From an uncultured Myxococcales bacterium (GTDB lineage: Bacteria; Myxococcota_A; Polyangia; Polyangiales; Polyangiaceae), in the NCBI GenBank assembly GCA_937872925.1, contig CALMUT010000365.1:1-36736 (forward strand): a DNA stretch of 36,736 bases, in the 5' to 3' direction. The stretch's first letter is position 1. Each line of letters opens with the position of its first letter. The position numbers were made by a program, and so were the translations under genes. The notes under the pieces are model-generated. The model was given only the letters and a program-made list of their open reading frames with translations, made no database searches and was not told where the DNA came from. This document shows, one piece after another, positions 8,355 to 16,075 of the stretch.

Positions 8355-8993
8355 TCAGAGCAATACGGTGAGTGCTGAGAGTGCAGCGACGATGACGCCG
8401 CCGGAGGCAATCGCTGCGATGACGAGCAAGCGACGGTCTTCTGAACTGCGCCGCATCGGGATGTAGGCGAACTCGTCGACGTAGACGTCGGACTTGGCGG
8501 GTGCATCCGCGGAAGCGGAGGGTGAGGGCGGCGGCTCCGTGGTGACGGGTAGAGCAGCGACCAGCTCGGTTTCGGATCGGGATCCCGCTTCGGTTTCGGC
8601 GACGGCGGCATCGGCGTTACGTTCTGCAAATGCGGCGAGACGCGCGCGGGCTTCCAGGGCCTGCATCACGACTGCCTCAGATTCCTCTTCGGGCTCGTCA
8701 CAGGGGTAGATGGGATCGGCGCCACTTGGCGGCGGGCTGCTCCAGCGCTCCGGGTGGAATGGATCGGAACACGGTCCGCTCTCGACGTCGGAAGCTTCTT
8801 CGACCCGAGTCTGCGCGCTGCCCTGTACGGAATAGACCGAGCGCAGGGTCGTTGACTTCAACTGCTCGAAGTACTTGGCGGCGTCACGGTCGGTCTTGCT
8901 GGGGATCACTGCAGGCATGCCGACGATGGTGCCGCCCGCGCTAATGACGCGCCTCTGGGTGTGGGGGTCTGGGGTAGACGGCGGTGATTCCAT
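8355..8993 (-). CDS. Tail-anchored protein of unknown function
   Basis: 212 residues from the ATG at 8993 (MESPPSTPDPH), with GGGA about 8 bases before it. The N-terminal half is polar (TIVGMPAVIPSKTDRDAAKYFEQLKS). The middle is acidic and Ala-rich, including EPEEESEAVVMQALEARARL, which could be helical. Then comes a Pro/Ser linker, and the last 22 or so residues (LLVIAAIASGGVIVAALSALTVLL) form a single membrane segment at the extreme C-terminus. There is no signal peptide, so the bulk probably faces the cytoplasm with a C-terminal anchor. The frame is open further upstream to 9602, with another ATG at 9203, but that part lacks coding character and overlaps the oxidase gene. I do not recognise a family. 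Confidence 0.65.
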   Translation of the reverse strand: MESPPSTPDPHTQRRVISAGGTIVGMPAVIPSKTDRDAAKYFEQLKSTTLRSVYSVQGSAQTRVEEASDVESGPCSDPFHPERWSSPPPSGADPIYPCDEPEEESEAVVMQALEARARLAAFAERNADAAVAETEAGSRSETELVAALPVTTEPPPSPSASADAPAKSDVYVDEFAYIPMRRSSEDRRLLVIAAIASGGVIVAALSALTVLL

Positions 8994-9206
8994 GGCGTCC
9001 CTACTACGCTCTAGGTGCGGGGGGGCTTCCTTGGATTCAGGGCGGGGGCCGGACCTGGGTAAAAGCTTTGCAATTTCGGGAGGAAGGGCGCGGCTGGGGG
9101 AGCCGAGCCGGCGGCCGGTACTGATGAAACGTGCAGCTTTTGGCGGCCGCAAGCGTTCGGCAGGAATTGCCGAGCGGGCGCGAGGATCGGCACTAAGTTC
9201 CATTGC

Positions 9207-10631
9207 ATGCTTTCCTCGCGCGCACCCCTGCCTGAGCTGTCGCCGACGAAGCGCGACACAGTGCGGAGCCTGTTGGAGCGCGCGCTTGGTCCGAGCAAGG
9301 TGCTGACCGATAAAGACGCCTGCGAGCGCTACGGCGCCGACGAGAGCGAAGCGGAGCCGCGAACGCCCGACGCGGTGGTGCTGGCGACCTGTGTGGACGA
9401 CATCGTGGCCGCGCTTGCGGTGGCCCGACAAGCGGAAGTGCCGATCACGCCCCGAGGCGGGGGCACCGGGCGCACCGGGGGAGCCGTGCCGGTGGCGGGT
9501 GGCATTGTGCTGGCGACCCACGGCATGAATCAGATCAAAGAGATCGATCGCGCCGAAGGCATTGCGGTCGTCGAGCCCGGCGTGGTGCTCGGAGATTTGC
9601 ACGCGGCGGTGGAAGCTGAGGGCTGGTTCTACCCTCCGGATCCCAACAGCTGGGAAACGTGTGCCATCGGCGGGAACGTGGCGGAAAACGCCGGCGGCCC
9701 CCGGGCCTTCAAATACGGGGTGACGCGACAGTACGTGTTGGGCTTAGAAGCGCTGTTGATCGGTGGGCAGCGTTTGCAGGTGGGGCGACGCACCTTGAAG
9801 GGCGTGACGGGCTACGACGTGACCGCGCTCTTGGTCGGTAGCGAGGGCACGCTGGCGGTGTTTGGCGACATCACGCTGCGGTTGATCCCGAAGCCGCCCG
9901 CGGTGATGACGCTGATGGCGCTCTTCGGGAATGTGCGGGACTCTGCCCGCGCAGTGGCGCGTATGACCGAAACCGGCTTGGTGCCGCGCTGCATCGAGCT
10001 ACTCGACGGTCGCACCTTGGAGGCCATGCGCCGCGGCGGCAATGCCATCGATGCCCGGGCCGGCGCCATGCTGCTGATGGACGTGGACGGGGAGCTGCAA
10101 GCGTGTGAAGCGCAAGCGTCGCGGGTCGCGGATGCCTGCAAGGGCGCCTTGGATGTGCTCGTGGCGCAGGACGCGTCCCAACGCGAAAAGCTGTGGAGCG
10201 CGCGCCGCGAGATGAGCCTATCCGTGCGTCGATTGGCGAAACACAAGTTGGCAGAAGACGTGGTGGTGGGGCGACAGCGCGTGGTGGAGCTTTTGGATCG
10301 CGTTGACGCCATCAGTGAGAACAATCGCATCGAGACGCTGACCTACGGTCACGCTGGGGACGGGAACCTGCACGTCAACTTCCTGTGGAACGACGACGAC
10401 GAAGTGCCGCGGGTCGACGCCTGCATCGAGCAGCTATTTCGAGCAGTGGTGGAGCTGGGGGGCACGCTCAGTGGGGAACATGGGATTGGCGTGCTGAAAG
10501 CGCCGTATCTCGGCATCGAACAATCCGACGAGCTGATTGCGCTGCAGCGGGGTTTGAAGCGGGTGTTCGACGAAAAGGGGCTGCTCAATCCCGGGAAAGT
10601 CTTCCCGAAGCTCGGCCACGGGGCCTGCTGA
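9207..10631 (+). CDS. GlcD-type FAD-binding oxidase (glycolate/D-lactate dehydrogenase family)
   Basis: 474 residues, the usual length for GlcD-like flavoproteins. The N-terminal FAD_binding_4 domain shows the pyrophosphate loop PITPRGGGTGRTGG near residues 80-93, then DPNSWETCAIGGNVAENAGG and KGVTGYDVTALLVGSEGTL, all typical. The C-terminal FAD-oxidase domain has YGHAGDGNLHVNF near residue 381 with the metal/substrate His residues, GTLSGEHGIGVLKAPYL near 424, and ends LLNPGKVFP. Members oxidise 2-hydroxy acids such as glycolate or D-lactate. No adjacent glcE or iron-sulfur subunit gene is present and there is no fused Cys-rich domain, so the electron acceptor is unclear. The ATG at 9207 is the first plausible start. 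A 213-bp gap separates it from the divergent tail-anchored gene. Confidence 0.92.
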   Translation: MLSSRAPLPELSPTKRDTVRSLLERALGPSKVLTDKDACERYGADESEAEPRTPDAVVLATCVDDIVAALAVARQAEVPITPRGGGTGRTGGAVPVAGGIVLATHGMNQIKEIDRAEGIAVVEPGVVLGDLHAAVEAEGWFYPPDPNSWETCAIGGNVAENAGGPRAFKYGVTRQYVLGLEALLIGGQRLQVGRRTLKGVTGYDVTALLVGSEGTLAVFGDITLRLIPKPPAVMTLMALFGNVRDSARAVARMTETGLVPRCIELLDGRTLEAMRRGGNAIDARAGAMLLMDVDGELQACEAQASRVADACKGALDVLVAQDASQREKLWSARREMSLSVRRLAKHKLAEDVVVGRQRVVELLDRVDAISENNRIETLTYGHAGDGNLHVNFLWNDDDEVPRVDACIEQLFRAVVELGGTLSGEHGIGVLKAPYLGIEQSDELIALQRGLKRVFDEKGLLNPGKVFPKLGHGAC

Positions 10632-10722
10632 GTCCGGGCAGCATCCCGGAACTTGCCGGAGGAATTTCGACGATTTGCGGTTCCTGGCGCGGGACGAGTG
10701 CTAGCTTTGTCGCGCGAACTTC

Positions 10723-11316
10723 ATGGCGTCCAAGGGTACATGCAGGTGCGAGCCGGGGCGGGCCGGCGCAGCACGGCGCGCGGGCCGCTGGCGCTCCGCG
10801 TCCCACTGGACGGCGCATTTCGCTTCGCTGTTAGCGATCGCGACGAGCTGCGTGGTGTCCGATCCGCCCGAGTACTCGAACCCTGCCGCGACGCCTCCGC
10901 TCCTGGTCTTGCTGGAGGCGTTTCCGTCCGTCGGGAAAGTTCAAATCGTCAACACCGGGGACCTCATGCTCATGGCCGTGCCGGTGCGCGCTGAGGACCA
11001 ACCCGGTGACGAGCTCATTGCGCGGCTGTATCTCGACTTTCGCTTGGATACGGAGGCCGTACAGGCTCCGCTGGCGATCTTGCCGGTGGGCTCCTACGAC
11101 GACGAGCGCAGCATCGATATGAGTTGGGTGGTGCCGCAGCTCGATCCGGGCTGTCGGCAGTTGATGCTGGTGGTGACACACCGTTCCAATCTGGACTCCG
11201 CGGGCCGGCCGCTGCAAAACCGGGACACGGCCGTGGCCGTGTGGTGGCTCAACGTCAACGACGCCAGTTCCGACAACCCCATGTCGGCGTGTCCGAAGGA
11301 GACCATCGCTCCGTAG
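10723..11316 (+). CDS. Small exported protein, probable lipoprotein
   Basis: 197 residues of unknown function. An Arg-rich N-terminal stretch is followed by a hydrophobic segment ending FASLLAIATSC, which could be a lipobox with Cys near residue 43. The unusually long n-region reflects the absence of any other ATG, GTG or TTG in frame before the hydrophobic part. The mature part is probably beta-rich and has regular acid/hydrophobic alternation (GDLMLMAVPVRAEDQPGDELIARLYLDFRL, with two later Cys residues). It starts 91 bp after the oxidase gene on the same strand and converges on the TPR gene 21 bp beyond its end. No family is recognised. The start is uncertain because no Shine-Dalgarno sequence is apparent. 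Confidence 0.65.
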   Translation: MASKGTCRCEPGRAGAARRAGRWRSASHWTAHFASLLAIATSCVVSDPPEYSNPAATPPLLVLLEAFPSVGKVQIVNTGDLMLMAVPVRAEDQPGDELIARLYLDFRLDTEAVQAPLAILPVGSYDDERSIDMSWVVPQLDPGCRQLMLVVTHRSNLDSAGRPLQNRDTAVAVWWLNVNDASSDNPMSACPKETIAP

Positions 11317-11337
11317 CCTGCGATTGTTGCAGCGGCT

Positions 11338-12309
11338 TCAGTCGGGAGCCCGCAAAGTCATTCCCCAGGCCCGCGCCAGCTCCAGCGCTTCGGGCAGGCG
11401 ACTCGAAAGTGCGAGCACGCGTCGCAGTTCGGCCTTCGCTTGCTCTGCTTTGCCGAGGGCGTGCAGCGCTTTGGCGAGACTGAGGCGCGACAGCGCGGTG
11501 TCTTTGGACGCAAGCTGTGCCTTCGCTGCAGCGAGCGCTTTTTCGCGGTCCCGCTTGGCCCGTGTGGGCTGCTTCGCCTGCTCGTGGATGTCGGCGCGCA
11601 AAAGCAGGTAGTCCGTGTGATCCGGAGCGCTGTGCAGCAGCGCATTCGCTTGCTCCAGAGCCTCTTCATACTGGCCCAGGCGGCGCTGTGCCTCGATCAA
11701 GGCCAGACGCACCACCACGGCGCCGCCGAGCTTTGGAAGCGCTTCGCGGTAGTCGCGCGCCGCATCGCTGTGCTTGCCGAGCTGCGTTTGCAGCTTGCCG
11801 CGTGCAAGCACCAAGTCCGGAGTCGTGCCGACGCGGATGGCCTGGGTGTAGTCCGCGATGGCGCCGGCGGCGTTCTTGCGCTTTTCGCGGATGCGCGCGC
11901 GCGCGGCCCACGCGGCAGAGAGTGGCTTCTTTTCCGAAAGGTGCCGGGTCAGTTCCGCCTCGGCGCCGCGGTGGTTGCCCAGCGCTTCCAGCACGAGCGC
12001 GCGTTCGAAGGAGAGCCGCGGCAAGCGCGGAGCCTGATGCTCTACCACCCGTAAGTCCGCCATCGCTCCCGCCAAGTCCCCCATGCGACGGTACAGGTCT
12101 ACGCGATCGAGTCGGAGCCGCGCGTTTTTTGGATCCTGGCGCAAGCGCGCGCTGATGCGGTCCAGCTCGCTCGCGTTGCCCGCGTGAGCAAGCGCACTCG
12201 GCGCGATTGACGCCGCGGCGAGCAGCAAGGCCACGGACAGCAGCGCCCGTGCGCGACTTGGTCGCCAGTCTTTTCGAAGGGGAGGGCGCGCGGCGTGCGC
12301 TACGGGCAT
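11338..12309 (-). CDS. Exported TPR-repeat protein
   Basis: 323 residues from the ATG at 12309 (MPVAHAARPPL). A signal peptide is visible: Arg-rich start, then LLSVALLLAAASIAPSALA with a cleavable ALA-H junction near residue 41. The mature part consists of TPR-like helical pairs, for example RLRLDRVDLYRRMGDLAGAM, RLSFERALVLEALGNHRGAE, NAAGAIADYTQAIRVG and DAARDYREALPKLGG, then YEEALEQANALLHSAPDH and LSLAKALHALGKAEQAKAEL. TPR repeats mediate protein-protein contact, here in the periplasm or outer envelope. The start codon overlaps the end of the upstream Gly-rich lipoprotein gene by 10 bases, which points to translational coupling and supports this start over the longer open frame (to 12498). 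Confidence 0.83.
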   Translation of the reverse strand: MPVAHAARPPLRKDWRPSRARALLSVALLLAAASIAPSALAHAGNASELDRISARLRQDPKNARLRLDRVDLYRRMGDLAGAMADLRVVEHQAPRLPRLSFERALVLEALGNHRGAEAELTRHLSEKKPLSAAWAARARIREKRKNAAGAIADYTQAIRVGTTPDLVLARGKLQTQLGKHSDAARDYREALPKLGGAVVVRLALIEAQRRLGQYEEALEQANALLHSAPDHTDYLLLRADIHEQAKQPTRAKRDREKALAAAKAQLASKDTALSRLSLAKALHALGKAEQAKAELRRVLALSSRLPEALELARAWGMTLRAPD

Positions 12310-13391
12310 GTCATCTTGGCGATACGCACGTCGTCGATGTACCAACCGGGGGTGGCGGGGTGGCACGGGTCGCTGCCATAGCTCGCGAAGTGAAAGCGCA
12401 GCCGGAACTTGGAGTGGGTGTAGCTGGAGACGTCGATTTCCACCGGCAGCCAGCCTCCGCTCGCGCCGGCGAAGCCCTTCTGGCCGTCCAGGGCGCAAGG
12501 GGAACAGGTCGTGCCGCCGTCGGAGTTCACGTAATAGCAGTCAATGGCCGTGTTCGAGTAACCGCCCGTGGGCGTGACCTTCTTCCAGCTGGTGCCGTCG
12601 TGCACTTCGACCAAGCCACCCGAATAGGTGCTCGGATCAAGCGCGCAAGGCAATCCGCACAGACCGATCAAGCCGTTGGGATCACAGACGCGGAAGCTAT
12701 ACCAGTGCCAGAACTGCAGCCGCACGGTCTGGCCGGAGTAGCTGCTCAGGTCGATCTCTTGGGACGTCAGCGTGGAGTCCGCGCAGTTCTTGGAGTTGCC
12801 GTTCAGGCCCGTGCCCCAGGCCGCGTTGCCGCTTCCGGTGTGATCGCTGCCCGGTCCGCTGCTGGGGTTGCCACACGCCCAGTCCGTGTTGTTGCCGGCC
12901 GCAGTGAAGTCCGAACCGCAGCCCGTGAAGTCGTAGCTCTTGACCGCGCAGCCCCCGAAGCCGCCGCTGCCGCCGGTGCCGCCGGTGCCGCCCCCACCCG
13001 TGCCGCCGGTGGCGCCGCCGGTGCCGCCCGTGGGACTGCCGCCCGTGGCGCCGGTGCCGCCCGTTCCCCCCGTTGGACTGCCGCCCGTGGCGCCGGTGCC
13101 TCCGCCGGTTGCGCCGCTGCCGCTGCTGCCGCCGGTTGCTCCGCCGACTCCCGCAGCGCCTCCACTTGGGATCACGCCGGACCCCGCGCCCCCACCCAGG
13201 CCAACGCCGCCCGCGCCCGCGCTCGCGCCAGAGCCTGACGCCCCGCCGTTGCCCGCGATGCTGGCGTCTGCCCCCGCGGCGCCTCCGCTTAGCGTGCCGC
13301 CCGTGTTGTCGGACGGGCCGACGCCTTCGCCCTTTGCGCAGCCGATCAAAGCGACCGCGCCAAGCACGCTCCACCGCCAGTTAGCCACCAC
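12300..13391 (-). CDS. Gly-rich linker lipoprotein with C-terminal beta-sandwich-like domain
   Basis: 363 residues, GTG start (MVANWRWSVLGAVALIGC). The lipobox LIGC predicts a lipidated Cys at 18. Residues about 25-150 are almost only Gly, Ala, Thr and Ser in GGTGG/GGATGG runs, a flexible linker. The C-terminal domain (from GGFGGCAVKSYDF) has paired Cys residues and strands such as LTSQEIDLSSYSGQTVRLQF, GGWLPVEIDVSSY and FRLRFHFASYGSDP ending GWYIDDVRI. That pattern resembles MAM/concanavalin-like jelly-roll domains that bind carbohydrate or protein. Function is inferred only. A second GTG directly follows the first and could also initiate. It lies 49 bp after orn on the same strand, and its stop overlaps the TPR gene start. 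Confidence 0.82.
   Translation of the reverse strand: MVANWRWSVLGAVALIGCAKGEGVGPSDNTGGTLSGGAAGADASIAGNGGASGSGASAGAGGVGLGGGAGSGVIPSGGAAGVGGATGGSSGSGATGGGTGATGGSPTGGTGGTGATGGSPTGGTGGATGGTGGGGTGGTGGSGGFGGCAVKSYDFTGCGSDFTAAGNNTDWACGNPSSGPGSDHTGSGNAAWGTGLNGNSKNCADSTLTSQEIDLSSYSGQTVRLQFWHWYSFRVCDPNGLIGLCGLPCALDPSTYSGGLVEVHDGTSWKKVTPTGGYSNTAIDCYYVNSDGGTTCSPCALDGQKGFAGASGGWLPVEIDVSSYTHSKFRLRFHFASYGSDPCHPATPGWYIDDVRIAKMTCP
12955..13330 (-). repeat. Low-complexity Gly/Ala/Thr codon repeats inside the lipoprotein gene
   Basis: The linker-coding part is made of short GGT/GGC/GCC-type codon repeats. Within it a 42-bp unit is present twice almost exactly (starting near 13033 and 13075), encoding TGATGGSPTGGTGG. 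Such tracts change length easily by slippage in frame. Confidence 0.75.
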
Positions 13392-13440
13392 GCGCGCACG
13401 ATAGCGCTAAGGGCGGGTTCGCGCCAGGGTCGCTCCGGCG

Positions 13441-13998
13441 CTACTCTCGAAAAACCTGCTTTCGGTAGTGCGCCAGCTCGGCAATGGACTGCTTGATGTC
13501 GAAGAGCGCGTCGTGCGCGCCGTCCTCGGGCTTCTTGTAGACGGCCTTGTCGCCGTACCAAAGCCCAGCCAGGACCTTCAGCGAGCTGACGTCCACGATG
13601 CGGTAGCTGAGGTAGCCGGCCAGGCCCGGCATGTAGCGCTCGATGAAGCGCTTGTCTTGGCCAATGCTGTTGCCGCAGAGCACGGCCGGGTAGGGGCACC
13701 AGCCGGCGATGCGTTCCAGGAGCAATCGTTCCGTGAACCCCGTGTCCTTGTTGGTCTTGGAGAGTCGACCCAAGAGCCCAGTCTTTTCGTGCATCTCCCG
13801 CACGAAGGGCGTCATCCTCGCCAGCTCCGCTTCGGGTTGCCACACGTCGCAAACGAACTCCTCAAGGGGCTCCAGCTTAGAATTCGTGACGATCAACGCA
13901 GCTTGCAGGATCACGTCTTGCTCCGGATCCAAGCCGGTCATTTCAAGATCCACCCATGCCAGATTGCCAACGGCTTGTTGGCGTTTCACACGTTGCAT
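13441..13998 (-). CDS. orn: Oligoribonuclease
   Basis: 185 residues, matching the usual length of about 180. It is a DEDDh 3'-5' exonuclease that degrades very short RNAs (2-5 nt), including pGpG from cyclic-di-GMP turnover, in the cytoplasm. The first motif is WVDLEMTGLDP with catalytic Asp17 and Glu19; the second Asp lies in CGNSIGQDKRF; the last His/Asp pair lies in DGAHDALFDI near the C-terminus. IVDVSSLKVLAGLWY is also typical. The ATG at 13998 overlaps the stop of the upstream universal stress gene by one base (TGATG), so the genes are translationally coupled. Confidence 0.95.
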   Translation of the reverse strand: MQRVKRQQAVGNLAWVDLEMTGLDPEQDVILQAALIVTNSKLEPLEEFVCDVWQPEAELARMTPFVREMHEKTGLLGRLSKTNKDTGFTERLLLERIAGWCPYPAVLCGNSIGQDKRFIERYMPGLAGYLSYRIVDVSSLKVLAGLWYGDKAVYKKPEDGAHDALFDIKQSIAELAHYRKQVFRE

Positions 13999-14471
13999 CA
14001 GTTTTCCTCTTGCTCTCGCGTTTTCTCGCGCACGACCCAGACCGGGCAGCCAGCTTTTTGCACCACGTTTTCGGCGACGGAGCCCAGCAGGAAGCGCTCC
14101 ACGCCGGAGCGCCCTTCCGTACCGACGACAATCACGTCCGCGTCCACTTCGGCCCCCAGCTGCACGATTTCCGTGGACGCAGAGCCGACGCGCACGTGGG
14201 TGCTGACGTCAGCGCTGTCCACGCTGCGGTCGGCGCGTTGCCAAGCGGCCAAGTGCTGCTCGACGTAGTCTTGGAGGAAGCTGGCGGCCTCCTTGGGCGA
14301 AACCGTGCGTTCGTCGTCGTCGAGTTCGAGCCGCACCATAGGGCCGAGACTCTTTGCAACGTGTACGACGTACAGCTTGGTTTCGTCCCGGCTCGCGACT
14401 ATTTCGAGTGCCGCGTTTAGGGCGAGTTTGGCGAGGGGGGAAAAGTCGACGCCAACGAGCACGTGCTTCAT
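13998..14471 (-). CDS. Universal stress protein (UspA family)
   Basis: 157 residues from MKHVLVGVDFSPLAKLAL. The N-terminal strand with Asp (VGVDFS) and the C-terminal nucleotide-binding signature G-2x-G-9x-G-S (VGTEGRSGVERFLLGS) are complete, which in this family indicates ATP binding. It is a single-domain cytoplasmic protein and usually works as a dimer in stress responses. An ATG four codons earlier (14483) is an alternative; the family normally starts close to KHVLVGVD, so the shorter start is preferred. It sits 60 bp after yhbY and overlaps orn by one base. Confidence 0.92.
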   Translation of the reverse strand: MKHVLVGVDFSPLAKLALNAALEIVASRDETKLYVVHVAKSLGPMVRLELDDDERTVSPKEAASFLQDYVEQHLAAWQRADRSVDSADVSTHVRVGSASTEIVQLGAEVDADVIVVGTEGRSGVERFLLGSVAENVVQKAGCPVWVVREKTREQEEN

Positions 14472-14501
14472 GGGCTGGAGCATACCCGCGGTTGCAGGGC
14501 C

Positions 14502-14520
14502 CGGAACGAGGTTTGTTCCG
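14502..14520 (-). other. Inverted repeat between yhbY and the stress gene
   Basis: CGGAAC (14502-14507) and GTTCCG (14515-14520) are separated by 7 nt in the 60-bp gap. No T run follows in the minus-strand sense. It may be an attenuator, an mRNA-stabilising stem or chance. Confidence 0.25.
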
Positions 14521-14531
14521 AGCCAGGCCCC

Positions 14532-14879
14532 TCAGGCCTTGACGTCTCGTTGCTTGACGCCCGGCAGTGCGATTTTTGGATCCTTGGCCCGCTCGCGATA
14601 GACCACGAAAGTCCTGCCGATATGCTGCACGACATGGCAGTGCGCGCCGCTCTCGATGGCGTCTCGCAGGCTGAGCGCCTCCGGAGCCTGGTCCGCGTCA
14701 AGCTTCACCTTGATCAGCTCGTGGGTTTCCAGGGCTCGATCGAGTTCCGCGGTGACGCCCGGCGTCAGGCCTTTCAGCCCGATCTGCAGCGTCGGCTTCA
14801 GGGAGTGGGCGAGGGCGCGCAAGAATCTGCGCTGCTTGCCGGTTAGGTTGCTGGGGAGTCGAGCCACGCTCGCTCTCAT
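14532..14879 (-). CDS. yhbY: YhbY/CRS1 (CRM-domain) RNA-binding protein
   Basis: 115 residues from the ATG at 14879 (MRASVARLPSNLTGKQRR). The CRM fold is recognisable from LTGKQRRFLRALAHSLKPTLQIGLKGLTPGV, then ELDRALETHELIKVKL and the closing HCHVVQHIGRTFVVYRE. Bacterial YhbY associates with pre-50S ribosomal particles and acts in ribosome assembly. The C-terminal KDPKIALPG tail is also usual. An upstream ATG at 14915 adds 12 residues that do not fit the family. It is the first gene of a minus-strand run with the stress gene and orn and diverges from the glycosyltransferase gene over 65 bp. Confidence 0.92.
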   Translation of the reverse strand: MRASVARLPSNLTGKQRRFLRALAHSLKPTLQIGLKGLTPGVTAELDRALETHELIKVKLDADQAPEALSLRDAIESGAHCHVVQHIGRTFVVYRERAKDPKIALPGVKQRDVKA

Positions 14880-14944
14880 ACCACGGCGGGCAGCCGCGCA
14901 GCGCCATCGATTCAAGGGTATCGATGCGCTAGGCTGCGGTCGGG

Positions 14945-16072
14945 ATGCGCATTTTATACGGAGTCGTGGGCGAGGGCATGGGGCACGCGACGCGGAGCCG
15001 CGTCGTGCTCGAGCATTTGGCGGGCGTGGGCCACCAGATCAAAGTCGTGGTCTCTGGACGCGCCCATGGGTTCTTGCTGGATCGTTTGTCTGCGCACCCG
15101 AACATCACAGTAGAGGAGATCCATGGGCTTTCGCTGCGCTACTTCGGTAATCGCGTCGACCGCAGTGAAAGCCTGTTCGAAAACCTCAAGAAGGCGCCCA
15201 AGGGCATCAAGAAGAACGTGGCCGTCTACCGACGCGTTGCCGAGCAGGGCTTCGAGCCGGAGCTTGTGATCAGTGACTTCGAGAGTTGGGCCGCGCTCTA
15301 TGCGCTCAACCATTTCTTGCCGGTCATCAGCATCGACAACATGCAAGTGATCAACCGCTGCAAGCACGACAAAGCAGTCGTGGGCAGCACCGGCTACGAC
15401 TACGCGTTGGCAAAGTTGGCCGTGAAAATGAAGCTGCCCGGCGCGTATCATTATCTCGTGACGACCTTCTTTGTCCCGAAGGTAAAGAAGAAGCGCACGA
15501 CCCTGCTGCCACCGATCCTGCGACCCGAGATCCTGGCGGCCAAGCGCGAGCCAGGCAGCCATGTGCTCGTGTACCAAACCGCCTCGGCCAACGAAGCGCT
15601 CATCCCCGTGCTCAAGACGCTGCCGTATCGGTTTCGCGTGTATGGCATGGGCAAAGAGGGCGCCGAAGGAAACGTGGCGCTGTGCGCGTTCTCCGAGGCA
15701 GGTTTTGTCGACGATCTGCGCACAGCCCGGGCGGTCATCGCGGGGGGCGGTTTTTCGCTGATGAGCGAGGCGGTGAGCCTGCACGTTCCGATGCTGAGCG
15801 TGCCCATCGAAAAGCAATACGAGCAAGAGCTGAATGCGCGCTACTTGGCTCACCTGGGCTACGGAGCGTGGGCTCGCAGCCTGGGGGCCGATCGCATCAC
15901 GGATTTTCTTGCACGGAGCGATGACTACTCCCACGCCCTGCAGAGCTATGAGCGGCGCGACAACCGCATGCTGCTCGACTGCGTTGACGAACTCATCGCG
16001 CGACGCGGCCGCGACGAGGATCAGCCCAACGTGCTGGAGTCGCCGGCGTTGGCCAAGTACGCGGCGCGATAG
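14945..16072 (+). CDS. GT28/MJ1255-like glycosyltransferase
   Basis: 375 residues. It opens with the nucleotide-sugar transferase-like loop MRILYGVVGEGMGHATRS, which resembles the GxGxGHxxR loop of MurG/UGT-type GT-B enzymes. The C-terminal half has ARAVIAGGGFSLMSEAVSLHVPMLSVPIEKQYEQELNA, split here as the GGG loop, SEA, and the P-x5-EQ donor-binding region typical of family 28. Overall it matches the conserved hypothetical glycosyltransferase group related to archaeal MJ1255. The donor and acceptor are unknown; envelope glycolipid or polysaccharide is a reasonable inference. It has no signal peptide and no membrane segment. The start is the first ATG, preceded by GGTCGGG placed very close. 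The CARDB gene converges from the other side with a 3-bp gap. Confidence 0.85.
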   Translation: MRILYGVVGEGMGHATRSRVVLEHLAGVGHQIKVVVSGRAHGFLLDRLSAHPNITVEEIHGLSLRYFGNRVDRSESLFENLKKAPKGIKKNVAVYRRVAEQGFEPELVISDFESWAALYALNHFLPVISIDNMQVINRCKHDKAVVGSTGYDYALAKLAVKMKLPGAYHYLVTTFFVPKVKKKRTTLLPPILRPEILAAKREPGSHVLVYQTASANEALIPVLKTLPYRFRVYGMGKEGAEGNVALCAFSEAGFVDDLRTARAVIAGGGFSLMSEAVSLHVPMLSVPIEKQYEQELNARYLAHLGYGAWARSLGADRITDFLARSDDYSHALQSYERRDNRMLLDCVDELIARRGRDEDQPNVLESPALAKYAAR

Positions 16073-16075
16073 CGG

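Noticed and set aside
8994..9602. N-terminal extension of the tail-anchored protein
   Set aside because: It covers the divergent promoter gap and the start of the oxidase gene and has shadow-like composition.
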